Made by a program: the position numbers and the translations under genes
Shown: positions 34,227 through 44,758 of the stretch, in pieces
Layout of the letters: every line of letters begins with the position of its first letter
How positions within the stretch are numbered: the first letter of the stretch is position 1
DNA from: Adiantum capillus-veneris
Taxonomy: Eukaryota; Streptophyta; Polypodiopsida; Polypodiales; Pteridaceae
Assembly (NCBI GenBank): GCA_014529385.2
Contig: CM043967.1
Span: forward strand, 81,786,278 to 81,850,277
Direction: 5' to 3'
Length of the DNA stretch: 64,000 nt
The notes under the pieces: model-generated
Told to the model about the DNA's origin: nothing
Database searches by the model: none
Seen by the model: only the letters and a program-made list of their open reading frames with translations

Positions 34227-36031
34227 TCAGCAATGCACATGTGTTGTTCTTTGATGGTTCATACAGAAAGAGCCATGATGCAGCTTCAGGGGGTATAGCA
34301 CTTTATGATCCAGAGGGGAAGCTAGTATGCAAGAGAGGGTTCAAATTGGATGCTCATAGTAACAATGAGGCTGAATATGCTACTCTGTAAGCCGGATTAC
34401 ACATTTGTTTGAAGCATGGGGTTCGAAGGTTGAGCATAAAAGGTGATGCCTTGTTAGTGGTGAAGCAAGTGTTGGGTGTGTGGAAGAGCAAGAACACCTC
34501 ATTGAAGGAAATGTGCTTCAAAATTAAAGGCCTGTTAAAAAAGTTCGAAGCATGGATCATCAGACACATTGAACGTGCTCTAAATGGAGAGTCACATGAA
34601 GCAGCTCAAGGCATGATTGGGGAGCTATTTGTGTTGAGGACCACTTTACCTCTTTATCATGGCCGGGAAAGTTTGGCTCAAGAAGAGGAGTTTTTGCTAA
34701 CAGGAATCATTCCAAAGGAGATTCAGAACTCTAAGAAGTATGGCTTTGTGCGTAGCGCATACAGGTACAAATTGATTTGTGATGTCTTATACATGAAAGG
34801 GGATGATCTCGTGTTGAGACGTGTACCTTGGCGGGAGGAGATTTACAGAATGTTGGAAGAGAATCATGAAGGCGCATGTGGTGGCCATTTTGCTCTAAAG
34901 ATCACCTTGCATAAGATTTTGCAAGAGGGGTATGTATGGCCTAGTTTGCACAAGGATGTTCACCATTGGTGTAGGTCTTGCAATAGGTGTCAAGCATTTG
35001 CTAAGAGAGTGTTGAAGCCAGAGCTACGAAAAACCATTATGGCGTTTGATGTGTTTGAAAAGTGGGGGATTGATGCAATAGGCCCGTTACCTATCACAAG
35101 CAGGGGCAAAGGCTATATCTTGACGGCAGTGGACTATCTCTCTAGATGGGCAGAGGCTATAGCAGTAAAACAGATCACTGCAAAGGATGTGGAAAAATTT
35201 GTGTATGATGAAATATGTTGCAAGTCTGGGGTGCCATTAGAGCTACTTTCAGATAAGGGGCCAGGATTTAGAGCTAAACTGCTAGACTTCTTATGCACAA
35301 AGATGAAGATTAGGCACCAGCATACCACTCCTTATTACCCGCAGTGTAATGGCTTAAATGAAAGATTCAATGGTGAGTTGGTACAATTTCTTTCTAAAGT
35401 GACAGAGCACCAAGGAAAGAATTGGGATTTGGAATTGCCTAGTGCATTATGGGCTTATCGTACTTCGATGAAGACAAGTATAGGGTTTACTCCATTTCAT
35501 TTGGTGTATGGAAAGGAAGCACTATTGCCTGTGGAGGTAGAGTTGCCTGCGTTCAAGATGTTAGAGAAGTTGCTTGGGCCGCCTAGTGATGCATTCAAAG
35601 AGAGGCTCTTGCAGTTACAAGAGGTCCAGTTGGATAGGATGAGCGCATTGGAGCATTATGGGTAGATGCAGGATAAGGCTTTGGCAAAGATAAATGAAAA
35701 GGTCAAAAGTAAGGGTATCAAGAAGCATGACTTAGTTTTGCGTTACAACAGTAAGCTGGACAACACCTTCCAAAAGAAGTTTCAGATTAAGTGGGAAGGC
35801 CCTTTCAAGGTAGTGGAGTGTTTTCCAAATGGTACATATCAGTTGGCTAACCTGGATGGGATTCTACATAAGTCAAGGGTAAATGGATTGCGTCTTAAAT
35901 TATATCATGCCAAGTTAATGATGGTGGAGCAAGATGAGCTGTCTGTGGAGCAAGCAATGTTGGTGAAGAATGAGGAGACCTGTGATGCGGCGAGTCTCAT
36001 ATCTCTCTTTGCTGCTGCTGATCATGAATGA
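34227..36031 (+). pseudogene. Second (archaeal-type) RNase H and integrase of gypsy B
   Basis: RNase H 2: HVLFFDGSYRKSHDAASGGI, then SNNEAEYATL, a TAA at 34388, IKGDALLVVKQVLGVWKSKN and HIERALNGESHEAAQGM; the D-E-D pattern is intact. A second RNase H of this kind marks the plant Tat lineage. Integrase: HEGACGGHFALKITLHKILQ, CRSCNRCQAF, then WGIDAIGPLP, LELLSDKGPGF and NERFNGEL supply the three catalytic acids. A TAG at 35663 precedes the C-terminal barrel (FQIKWEGPFKVVECFPNGTY). No chromodomain. Ends at 36031 just before the purine tract. Confidence 0.9.
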
Positions 36032-36042
36032 TCTAGCAGGCT

Positions 36043-36056
36043 AGGGGATGGGCAAA
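36043..36056 (+). promoter_or_regulatory. Polypurine tract of gypsy B
   Basis: AGGGGATGGGCAAA, a few bases upstream of the 3' LTR at 36060; primes plus-strand DNA synthesis. Confidence 0.8.
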
Positions 36057-36059
36057 TTA

Positions 36060-37188
36060 TGTCAGGAGTTTTTTGGAGAAAGGGATTGTGCATATGTACA
36101 TATACATTCATGGTGAATCAAATAAAGAATTGTGCATTTTTCAGAACCAGGTGGTTACATGGGGCCCACATGTGTATAGGTAGGACAGGGTGTACATAGT
36201 GCATCAATTTTCACTATTACCAATACCACTGTGTTTTTTCTACAACAAGGAGGATTTGGTAGTGTGTAAAACTTCTCAAGGAAGCTATCCGTGGGCCGAC
36301 GACATGAGGTAAGCAGGAGCGTCAAATGGCATCGAGTGGCGTCTGGAGGTCGAACGGGGTCAATACTTGCAAGCGGAGAAGTATGGACATGACGTGGGTG
36401 TTTTCTTGTGATACTTATGCAGAAAGGTCATCATGAGGACCACTTTTTGGGGCCACTTCACGTGGTTGTGGGATGCATTATTTGGAAAAACTGAGTGCCA
36501 GGTGTGCGGATGATGCAAAAAGGTGACAACTATGCACTGCGAGGTCAGTTTTTGGCCTGTTCGGGGTCCGTTTGAGGTCATCTAAAAGGCCACGGGTTCC
36601 CAACTAATAAATCTAAGTATGGGAACTTAAAAAACAGAGAGAAGACCAGAAAAAATGTGGAGAAGAGAGGAGGAACAGACGCAAGTGTGTTTTTTGCTGT
36701 TTTTGGAGCATTTTTTGGCCCTAAACTGCTCATCCGAGGTCGGATTTGAGCACTATGACATTGTAGGGTGGGGTTTTTGGGCGTTCCGGATGCAATGGCG
36801 CTGTCCATTTTGCCAAATTCTTCACAGATTTTCTGCTATTTTTCTATGTAATCTTCTCCGGTGAGTGAAGCCTCTGCTTAACTTTGTGGTTGTATCTGGT
36901 GTATTTCCTCAATACTGTGTAAACTTTTTGCCCCATTGGTGTTGGGCTGAGCTTCATTGAGTCTAAAGAATAGCAATTTGCCTCCTTTGAGCTGAATTGA
37001 GAGTGTGTGTGTGTGAGTGTTGAGTGGGCAAGTGGGAAATCTCTCTCTTCTCACTCTGTCTATGTGTTTCCTGTCTCGGCCGCTGGTTGTGTAAGCCGAG
37101 TGGTGCCCCATAATGTGTGTCTGTATCATCCCAAGAGTGTGTGTCGGGTCATTATAGAGGCATTGTATGTGTTTCCATCCCGCTCACA
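36060..37188 (+). repeat. 3' LTR of gypsy B
   Basis: 1129 bp, colinear with the 5' LTR minus insertion K. Scattered transitions separate the two copies, many of them C/T or G/A. Confidence 0.95.
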
Positions 37189-37687
37189 ACGCCTCCGTAC
37201 TTCATTGCCCAAGTCTACCAACAAACCCTCAAACCACAAGCTTAACACAAGCTGCAATTGCATCTTCAGCTTAGAATTTATGCACTCAACTTCAAGAATC
37301 TCTCGTTCTTCCAAAAGTGCATCAAACTCGCACACAACGCGGCAACAGATAATCAGGAATTTCTGTATACAGTCAGTCTGAGCTGAATATCAGCAAAACG
37401 GATTGGCACGGAGAATAGAATTCTCAGATCTGCATTCTACAGGGAGAAAAACGAATCTGAAAACAGTGCTGCTACACACAGTTTTAGGGCAGCACCTTCA
37501 CTTACACACAATCTTCCATACTGCTTTTTGAGCTTCCACAAGAGCATACATCACTCTCAACTAAGCTCACAAGCTCCCATTGCATTCTCACAAAGCTTCC
37601 AAGATTTCTTAATCTCTCTATCGTCGAGAGTGAGCGAGCTATCGCCTCGAAGCTCTCAAAGCCGTCGTGCTCTCCGCGGTCACCATG

Positions 37688-37699
37688 GCTCTGATACCA
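37688..37699 (-). promoter_or_regulatory. Primer binding site of copia J
   Basis: Minus strand TGGTATCAGAGC, complementary to the 3' end of plant initiator tRNA-Met. It lies 2 bases inside the candidate LTR end. Confidence 0.85.
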
Positions 37700-37701
37700 A
37701 T

Positions 37702-37998
37702 TGAAGGGGATCGGGGAGCACCAGAGACGGAGAGTGAGAGAGAGAGACAGAGACACACACACAGACGGAGAGTGAGAGAGAAGGAGACACACACACGATG
37801 TGGATGGGGAGACTGTGAAGTGGCAGCTCCCCCTATACAATATACTCACTATAAGTATAGGGTGGGCACCCATGACCTGGGTGACCGGTCAAGGCACATA
37901 GGCCTTAACCCCTACATCCTACTCATGAAGTAGCTCCAGAGCCCCCAAACCCCCAAGCCACCAGCTCTCCTCAACCTCAACCAACATCCCCCACATCA
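37702..37998 (-). repeat. Probable 5' LTR of copia J
   Basis: Minus strand runs from TGATGTGGGGGATG (37998; TGTTGG at 37986 is an alternative start) to CCCCTTCA next to the primer site. It contains GA/CA microsatellites (37730-37800). There is no second copy in the window, so the borders are estimates. Confidence 0.5.
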
Positions 37999-38234
37999 CC
38001 GCACGCACAAGATTAGAAAGAGATTATGAAATGTACTTTTGAAAAATTGATTACAAGCAGTGGATCGAAATTTGACTTTTGTTTTGATTATGGTTCAAAG
38101 TTTACAAAATGTTGTGTATAGTTTTCCAAAAAGATGGGAGAGTGAGGATCCAATGGTGTTTGGTAATGTAGAGAGCTGCCTTTGTCGAGTAATCTTTGAG
38201 AATAGTATTTGAATCATTGTGTACAATTAGTTCA

Positions 38235-39016
38235 CTATTTCAAGTCTGTCGCTGGTAATCTATGCACAAAGAGTCGTTTTTTCTTGTCTATGAGGTACCT
38301 GCAATGCAACGTACGCGACAAGACATTGGGATACATGAGCACGATAGAAACATCAACGTATAAAAGTAATACATGTAGCTTAGTACCTTTCGCATGTTAC
38401 ACTTGAAAACAATTTTTGAAGGCAAATTGAGATCGGACTCATTTAACAGATCCTCTCGAACCTGTCTTAAAGTGACATTTGATCTGACCACAACAATTGT
38501 AAGCAAATAATTTGAAAATCATATGTCGATGGACATCAAGGGATTAAAAGAATTTTCACTTAAATCTTGATCCATAGCTACCAACTGATAATTCACTCGA
38601 TGCCACCTCATGTAGTAGAAAGAAACTATAAAATTCTGTGTTGCTATCATACACTTGCACACAACCGAGCGCTTGTCAACTTTGCACAAACTATCTTCAG
38701 AATCACTGACATCCCAATTATCATCCAAAAAATCAAGGCAAGTTTGGGATTTGCAGATGAACATGGTTTCTGGTTTTCTAACCTCCTCATCGTGGAAGAA
38801 ATATATAAAGACATGTAATGGCATAAATAGACTGACTCGTACTTCCCTGCTTGCAATGTTTGGTCGCAAACACTTCAAAATTTCTTGATGAAGCTTGAGT
38901 TTAAAACACTCAGAGGTTTCTGAAGTTGGAACTGGCCACTTTGGGGAATCTTGTTGGGGAAGAGGGAAAGGTTTCAAAGTGCCAAATCCATGGACAGAGC
39001 AAGGGGCGTTGTAAAA
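38235..39016 (-). pseudogene. X gene 3, 3' exons (part 2 of 2)
   Basis: Continues from 46683 across the CACTA element: the first codon is the TTT shared as TSD, then YNAPCSVHGFGTLKPFPL, FKLKLHQEILKCLRPNIA, HVFIYFFHDEEVRKPE and LDFLDDNWDVSDSED. Further exons after acceptor-like AG sites near 38480 and 38309: TLRQVREDLLNESDLN, IVFKCNMRK with donor AAAG|GTACTA, and YLIDKKKRLFVHRLPATDLK, ending at about 38235. Exon borders are approximate. Function not recognised. Right of the J relic and left of the right end of X, so it belongs to X by position. Confidence 0.5.
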
Positions 39017-39036
39017 CACTACAAGAGGCTCTTCAT

Positions 39037-39180
39037 ATTAGCGACGCTCACACAGCGACGCTCCAAAAAAAAATTCCCGGCGTCGCTATGAGCGTCGCTA
39101 TAAGCGTCGCAAATTTACAAAGAAATTTGCGACGCTCATAGCGATGCTTATAGCGACGCTCATAGCGACGCCGGCTGGGG
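39037..39180. repeat. Left subterminal repeats and long palindrome of CACTA
   Basis: GCGACGCT units on both strands. From about 39079 to 39174 the sequence folds: CCCGGCGTCGCTATGAGC... down to CGCAAATTT, a short loop, then AAATTTGCGACGCTC... up to CGACGCCGG, arms of about 40 bp with one extra unit on the right. In En/Spm such subterminal repeats bind TnpA. Confidence 0.9.
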
Positions 39181-39268
39181 TAAAAAAATAACCGAGCGCG
39201 CCCAAAAACTCAGATCTCAGATCTGAGTTTTTCGGTGCCCTCAAGCAAGGAGCAGGTAACGCTCTCCC

Positions 39269-39271
<3 letters not shown>

Positions 39272-39319
<48 letters not shown>

Positions 39320-39725
39320 CTTCTCCACACACACACACACACACACGAGGAGAGGAAGGAGAGCCAAGTATGCTCCTTCCCTCTCCTCATTCTCATGTTC
39401 CCTTCCCCTCTTTCTCTCTCCCTCTCTCTCTCTCTCTCACACACACATACACACACACACATAGTGTTTTTGAGAGAGAGAGAGAGAGAGTACAAACAAA
39501 AATAAAAACGCACACACACATACATAAACAAAGAATGCACACACACATTGAGAGAGAAAAAGAGAGAGAGAGCATGCATAAACAAAAAACGCACGCATTG
39601 AGAGAGGAAAAGAGAGAGAGAACATGCATAAACAAAAAACGCACACATTGAGAGAGGAAAAGAGAGAGAAAACATGCATACGATCCAAAAAAACGCACAC
39701 ACATTGAGAGAGAAAGAGAGAGAAA
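39272..39725. repeat. CT, AC and GA microsatellites and a 51-bp tandem repeat
   Basis: (CT)n 39272-39314, (AC)n about 39327-39345, (CT)n about 39413-39438, (GA)n 39473-39490, then about four copies of a roughly 51-bp unit (ATTGAGAGAGGAAAAGAG, then ACATGCATAAACAAAAAACG) from about 39536. Ser/Leu/His-rich ORFs here on both strands are artefacts. Confidence 0.9.
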
Positions 39726-40087
39726 CTAATTTAACGTCGTAGGAAACTAATTAAAATTAAAAGACCTAAAGATCTAGCCGACGAGGAGTTAAACTCAAGA
39801 CCTATTATTCAAGAGGGAAATGGCATAATCAATCTATCATACTTGGCATGGGTGATAGAAAGGTTATACCATTTATCTCTTTTTATTGGCACACACATCC
39901 ACACACGTGCACACACACAAGAAGAAGAGAGTTATAACGTCGTAGGAAACTATCTTAAAAGACGTTAAAGATTAGGTTATATGTAGACTTACATTAAATT
40001 AGATTTAGGTTTATTTTTAACTAGATTTACGTTTATTTAAGCTAGATTTAGATTTACGTTATATTAGATTAGATTTAGGTCTCCATA

Positions 40088-40271
40088 GACTGCGATGCCT
40101 GCATGAAGCGGGTGAAGAAAGCCCTCAATGGAATATAGGGTATTGCTGCCTTCACTCATGGTGGGCTCCGTCGATCCAAAAGTACTTGTGAAATGTCTTC
40201 AAAAGATAGGGAAGAAGGTGGATCTTCAGGGCGGCAAGAGTCACTACATCCCCGACACAATGACCATCTAG
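40088..40271 (+). pseudogene. Captured HMA (heavy-metal-associated) domain gene fragment
   Basis: Reads DCDACMKRVKKALNGI, with the CxxC metal-binding motif and following basic helix of plant HMA/HIPP-type proteins. After a TAG and one frame change it continues DPKVLVKCLQKIGKKVDLQ, then SHYIPDTMTI and stop at 40269-40271, matching the second half of the domain. Plant HMA proteins bind copper or other metals and often act as chaperones. This has no relation to CACTA transposition, so it is best read as a transduplicated host-gene piece, now decayed. It lies between two copies of an AGATTTACGTTTATTTA-rich repeat (39985-40075 and 40288-40370), upstream of the TNP2-like gene. Confidence 0.8.
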
Positions 40272-40654
40272 ACAACCTCTAGTCATTAGACTTACGTTAA
40301 ATTAGATTTAGCTTTATTTTTAGTTAGATTTACGTTTATTTAGATTTACGCTTATTTACGTTAGATCGAGTCTACGCAAGAATTACTTACGGTTTAGGGT
40401 TTAGAGTTAGACGAACAGTGAAAAGATCTACTGTGAAAAGATGTTAAGATGAAGTGAAGTGCTACAGCTAGAGAAGAGGCAAAGGGGTTTTGTCCACTAC
40501 ATGCAGTATCATGTAGACGTGGGTGTGTAGATTTCTTGTACCCACAAATATAGGTATTGACCAATAAAGACGAGATTATAACCCGGTGGTTCTGATCTCC
40601 GTGCACCTCTAGACCGAGGTGTGCGGGGATTGGACATGACTAGAGAATGTGAGG

Positions 40655-40655
40655 T

Positions 40656-40692
<37 letters not shown>
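40655..40692. repeat. (GA)n microsatellite upstream of the TNP2-like gene
   Basis: About 36 bp of GA ending at 40692, 66 bp before the start codon. A GA tract in a 5' leader or promoter may be regulatory (inference). Confidence 0.9.
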
Positions 40693-40695
<3 letters not shown>

Positions 40696-40757
40696 GACGA
40701 AGAATGCCAATAGAATATTAAATTTGTTGTCCAGGTTATAAGTTTTTTATCCTCATT

Positions 40758-43700
40758 ATGAGTAGCGACGAGGATGTGGGACCGTCCAACCGAAACACCT
40801 ATCTCTCAACGAGGGTCTTATGTCCTTGTAATCAATGCAAGCATGCTGTGCGACGGACAAGACGTGTTTCTTTGCAGCACGTTCGCGAATTTGGCGAGTT
40901 CGATCCATCTATTATAGATCGAGTTGTTGCCAATTATAACTCGTCGGACTCTGACGCTGGCCAACAAGCAGCAATCTTGCAACCCAATAGACGTGTTCGA
41001 AGGCGCTTTGGTCAAGCAGCATATGTGAGGCCACAAGATGTAGCCTCTGACAGCTCAGGGGATGATCATGCAGAGCACATTCCCAACGACGCAATGTTTG
41101 AGCCCGAGATTGATGAAATGATCGAGACGATCATGGATTCAGAAAGGCTTATCTATGATGATATGAAAAGTGAAGCCGATACGCCATTGTATAATAGAGC
41201 ACGTATGTCTAGATTGAAAGCACTCCTGGTTCTTCTCAACATGCAGGCAAAGTTTGGATGGAGTGACACTAGCGTCACAGCGCTTTTCAGGTGATCTATT
41301 ACAATTAGTTTACTTTAATAGAACTCTAAATGTACAATGATCTGATAGATTTTTACACGACTGTATCATATTTTTATGTTGTGTAGATTGCTGAAAGAGC
41401 ACATACTACCAGCTGACAATGTGATGCCAGATTCCCGAGATGAAGCAAGAAAGATTTTGCGAAACTTGGGGATGGATTACAATTCTATCCACGCTTGTCC
41501 TAATGACTGCATTCTTTTCAGAGGGGAATACACATACATGGAGAAGTGTCCGAAATGTGATTCCGAAAGATATCGAGTAGATCTCCACAAGACAAAAATT
41601 CCACAAAAGGTTTTGCGACATTTTCCTCTGCTTCCTCGCATCAAGCATTTCTTCGAATGTAAGTCCATGGCCGCCCTAGCATCATGGCATGAGGAGAATA
41701 AATCTTCGGATGGTGTGCTACGAATTCCTACAGATTGCGCAGCCTGGAAACATATAGATGGAACATGGTCAGATTTTGCCAGGGAAGCTCGAAATTTGCG
41801 CTTAGGCCTGGCTATGGATGGCGTAAATCCATTTGGTCAAAGATCAACATCTTACAGTGTATGGCCCGTTGTCATCGTCAACTACAACATGCCCCCGTGG
41901 TTGACTATGAAGAAGGGGCACCTATGGCTAAGCTTGATTGTGCCAGGGCGATATAAAGTGGGGAATATGGATGTGTATCTTCGTCCACTATTGGAAGAGC
42001 TACAACAATTGTGGATTGGCATAGAGGTGGTGGATATGAGCCGACACACAGGACGACGGAATGCTTTGATCAGAGGCATTCTAATGTGGACCATGCATGA
42101 CTATCCCGGGCTAACAGAATGCTCAGGTGATCTATTGACACTCCTCACTCAGACACTGTAAATATTGTTTTTTCCCATAGTTGATCTATTATCATGTGTA
42201 TACATGCAGGGCTTCAAACAAGCGGATATAGAGCATGTGTCACATGTGGACCTAGACTGAATGCACGTAGGGCACCCTCACTGAAGAAGCAAATCTACGA
42301 AGGTCATCAAGCGTATCTTCCAGAGAATCATGTGTTACGCGACGGCTTTTTGGGAAGAGAGCCACCAAGGATGTCTGCACAAGCATGGTTCGAGCAGAAG
42401 GAGATGTGCGATGACGGATTGCCTCCAGGGATGAAGAGACTATCTCTATGGTACGAGTTACCATACTGGCCCCAACTCATGATCAATCACTTGCTCGATC
42501 CAATGCACATATTCAAGAATGTGGGTAATCTACTATGGGACCATTTGACCGGCAAGAAAGATACTTTGGGAGCCAGAGTTGACCTTAGAAATGTGGATCG
42601 TATGGAGCAATATTGGCCGCAAAAAGCGTCTGATGGATCGATAAAACTCCCTAAAGCACCATGGATTTTCACAGGAGCCCAAGAACGCAAAGTAAAAGAG
42701 GCCATTCGATCTTTGCGGACCCCCACTGGCGTAATGCACTCGCTCCAAACGTGTTTTACTAAAGAAGGAAAGCTTACCGGTTTGAAGTCACACGATTGGC
42801 ATAAAATGTGTCAGGTACGTTCATAGTGGTCTTTAATATCATTGCATAAAATGTGGACTTTAATATCATTGTTGCACATACTTTACAGTTTATTTTACCG
42901 GTTGCCATTGAGGGATGTTTGTCTCTCGACATCCGTAACACAATCTACAAACTTGCAAAGCTGGTGCAATGGATCTCACAAAAGGAGAACAACGTAGACT
43001 CCATACCATTCGCCAAACTAAATGCTGCGGAGCTTGTGTGCATGTTTGAGAAACATTTTCCTACTACAATGCTAACCATTCAGGTGCATCTTCTTGTTCA
43101 CATAGTTGGTGAGGTGGAAATAGCTGGCACAGTTCATTCCAGATGGATGTTCTTCTTAGAGCGTTTCATGAAAACGCTTAAGGGATATGTGCGTCAAAAG
43201 GCACGTCCGGAGGGTAGCATGGCAGAAGGTTGGTTGGTATCAGAGTCCCTAGTGTACATTGGAGAGTGGCTAGATGGATTTGATAAATCCCGGGACACGC
43301 TATGGCGAACCATAGATGATGAGCGCATATCTGGGATTGTCATGTGCAATCTCGGTGTTGAGAAGAAGATGACGGAAGATCTAGAGGCTAAAATCAACCG
43401 ATTTTGCATGCTTCACAATCCAGTGATGCAAAAGTGGATTTCACAATATGAGGATGCAAAGCAAGAGCGACAAAGGGCACGAATCGAATGGAGACGCGGA
43501 AGACGACCACCGATGCACTATCCAGCGGTTCTGGAGAGCCTACCAACCTTCATGAGCTTAAGATGGTTGCACAACCAATTGAAAAGCGCACAACAATGCG
43601 GTGACGAAGTGACTGAAGAAGAGTGGGAGTACTCTCGCGGTTGTGCGACCAAGGTAAGTTTGCAATGTACGACTAGCAAGTGACTTTATTTATAAACGTT

Positions 43701-44486
43701 TGAACGGCCACTCATAATCTTTGTTCGTTGTAGTATAAGTCATACACAGCAGCATGGTGTAAAGTTCGACATTTTAGGGTGGAACGAATCGACAAAAAGC
43801 GTTTTACTCAAGATTGTGGAATCATGGCAAAATTTGAACAGTCTAGTCGACAACGTTCCTCTGATGCAGATCCTGTGGTGGCGGAACTCAATTACTTCTG
43901 CACGCTGCAAGAGATTTTGAGGATCGATTACAGAGGATTTTTTGTCGACTTGTTCGACGTGCAATGGTTCAAGATAATCATGGAGGGTCGCAACGCTACT
44001 GTGCGTAGAGGAGAGTCTGGTTTTCTTGAGGTGGATTCTACTAAGAAATGGACTGACCTAAGAGACACTTTCGTACTACCCGAGCATTGTGAACAAGTAA
44101 GTATGTAAATAGTTAACATCCCCCTTTTACAAGTTATGTGCTTGAAAGCTCTCATGTAAGTTATGTGGCTCTGGCAGGTAATATTTCATCCTACAAAGTC
44201 TACATCAAACTGGTGGTACGTCATAGAGGTAGCCCCTCGTAGTGCAAGGACGTATGAAGGCTACCATGTGCCAATCACAACGACATCAATGGAGGAGATC
44301 AGAGAAGATGCTCAATCAAAAGCCGCTGCGGTGGTGCCAGACGAGCATCAAGATGCTACTACTCTATATGGGGTGCATGCAGAGGAGCTACAAAATGAAA
44401 CAGAGGATATGTGTTTAAACGGAGAGCTCTATATAGATATAGGAAGTTATGCTGAGTTATGCGAGGATGAGAGAGAGATCTCTTAA
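40758..44486 (+). CDS. TNP2-like CACTA transposase (six exons)
   Basis: Exons by GT-AG signals: 40758-41291, about 41388-42126, about 42211-42813, about 42891-43654, about 43733-44096 and about 44179-44486; roughly 1100 residues. Seen in order: a Cys-rich N-terminus (LCPCNQCKHAVRRTRRV), then CPNDCILFRGEY and CPKCDSERYR (zinc-binding pairs typical of TNP2-like proteins), DGVNPFGQRSTSYSVWPVV (Transposase_21 core), HDYPGLTECSG, then CVTCGPRL, DPMHIFKNVGNLLWDHL, and a C-terminal domain with VHLLVHIVGEVEIAG and RWMFFLERFMKTLKGYVRQ. The DDE-type enzyme cuts the element ends. Introns are short (about 75-85 bp). No disabling change was found in any exon; exact splice borders remain to be confirmed. 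Confidence 0.9.
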
Positions 44487-44758
44487 AGCCACAAATATTG
44501 TATTTGAACAATTTTGCTCCGTGTTGTAAAAGCTCTGGCTCTCTAAGTACCTTCCATGGTGTATAACGCTCTTTTCTACTCGCGCTCACATCTTTTGATT
44601 GAAAATTCTAAGTTTTCGACTTGCCTCTTCTATCACTCGATTCATTGCGTCATTGTATTTATATGCGTCATTACGTCATTGTATTTAATGGTCTTTGCGT
44701 CATTGTCTACTCTATTCATTCAATATTAAGTTTAAATATTCGTGTGTTTAATGCAGGT

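Larger units (their letters stand above)
28328..37188 (+). mobile_element. Gypsy B (Tat-type, two RNase H domains)
   Basis: LTRs at 28328-29764 and 36060-37188, TGTCAGGAG...CTCACA ends. The TSD ACGC is found at 28324-28327 and 37189-37192 (AACGC if the last LTR base is shared). Without the K insertion the 5' LTR would be about 1124 bp against 1129 bp, so the LTRs match in length. Primer site candidate TGGGTGCCCCCACA at 29770. Polypurine tract AGGGGATGGGCAAA at 36043. All domains are present but with stops and a few frameshifts. It lies in the leader of copia J. Confidence 0.95.
26802..37998 (-). mobile_element. Copia relic J (minus), split by gypsy B
   Basis: Minus-strand Ty1/copia pieces: 5' LTR candidate (37702-37998), primer site TGGTATCAGAGC (37699-37688), leader (37683-37189 and 28327-27246) and Gag (27245-26802). 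Pol and 3' LTR are missing. Gypsy B lies in the leader with its TSD. The boundary with X near 26.83 kb is inferred from where copia Gag similarity ends. No TSD for J was found, consistent with truncation. Confidence 0.7.

Noticed and set aside
39235-39704. Several long open frames on both strands rich in Ser, Leu, His, Cys
   Set aside because: Arise from CT/AC/GA runs and the 51-bp tandem repeat inside CACTA.
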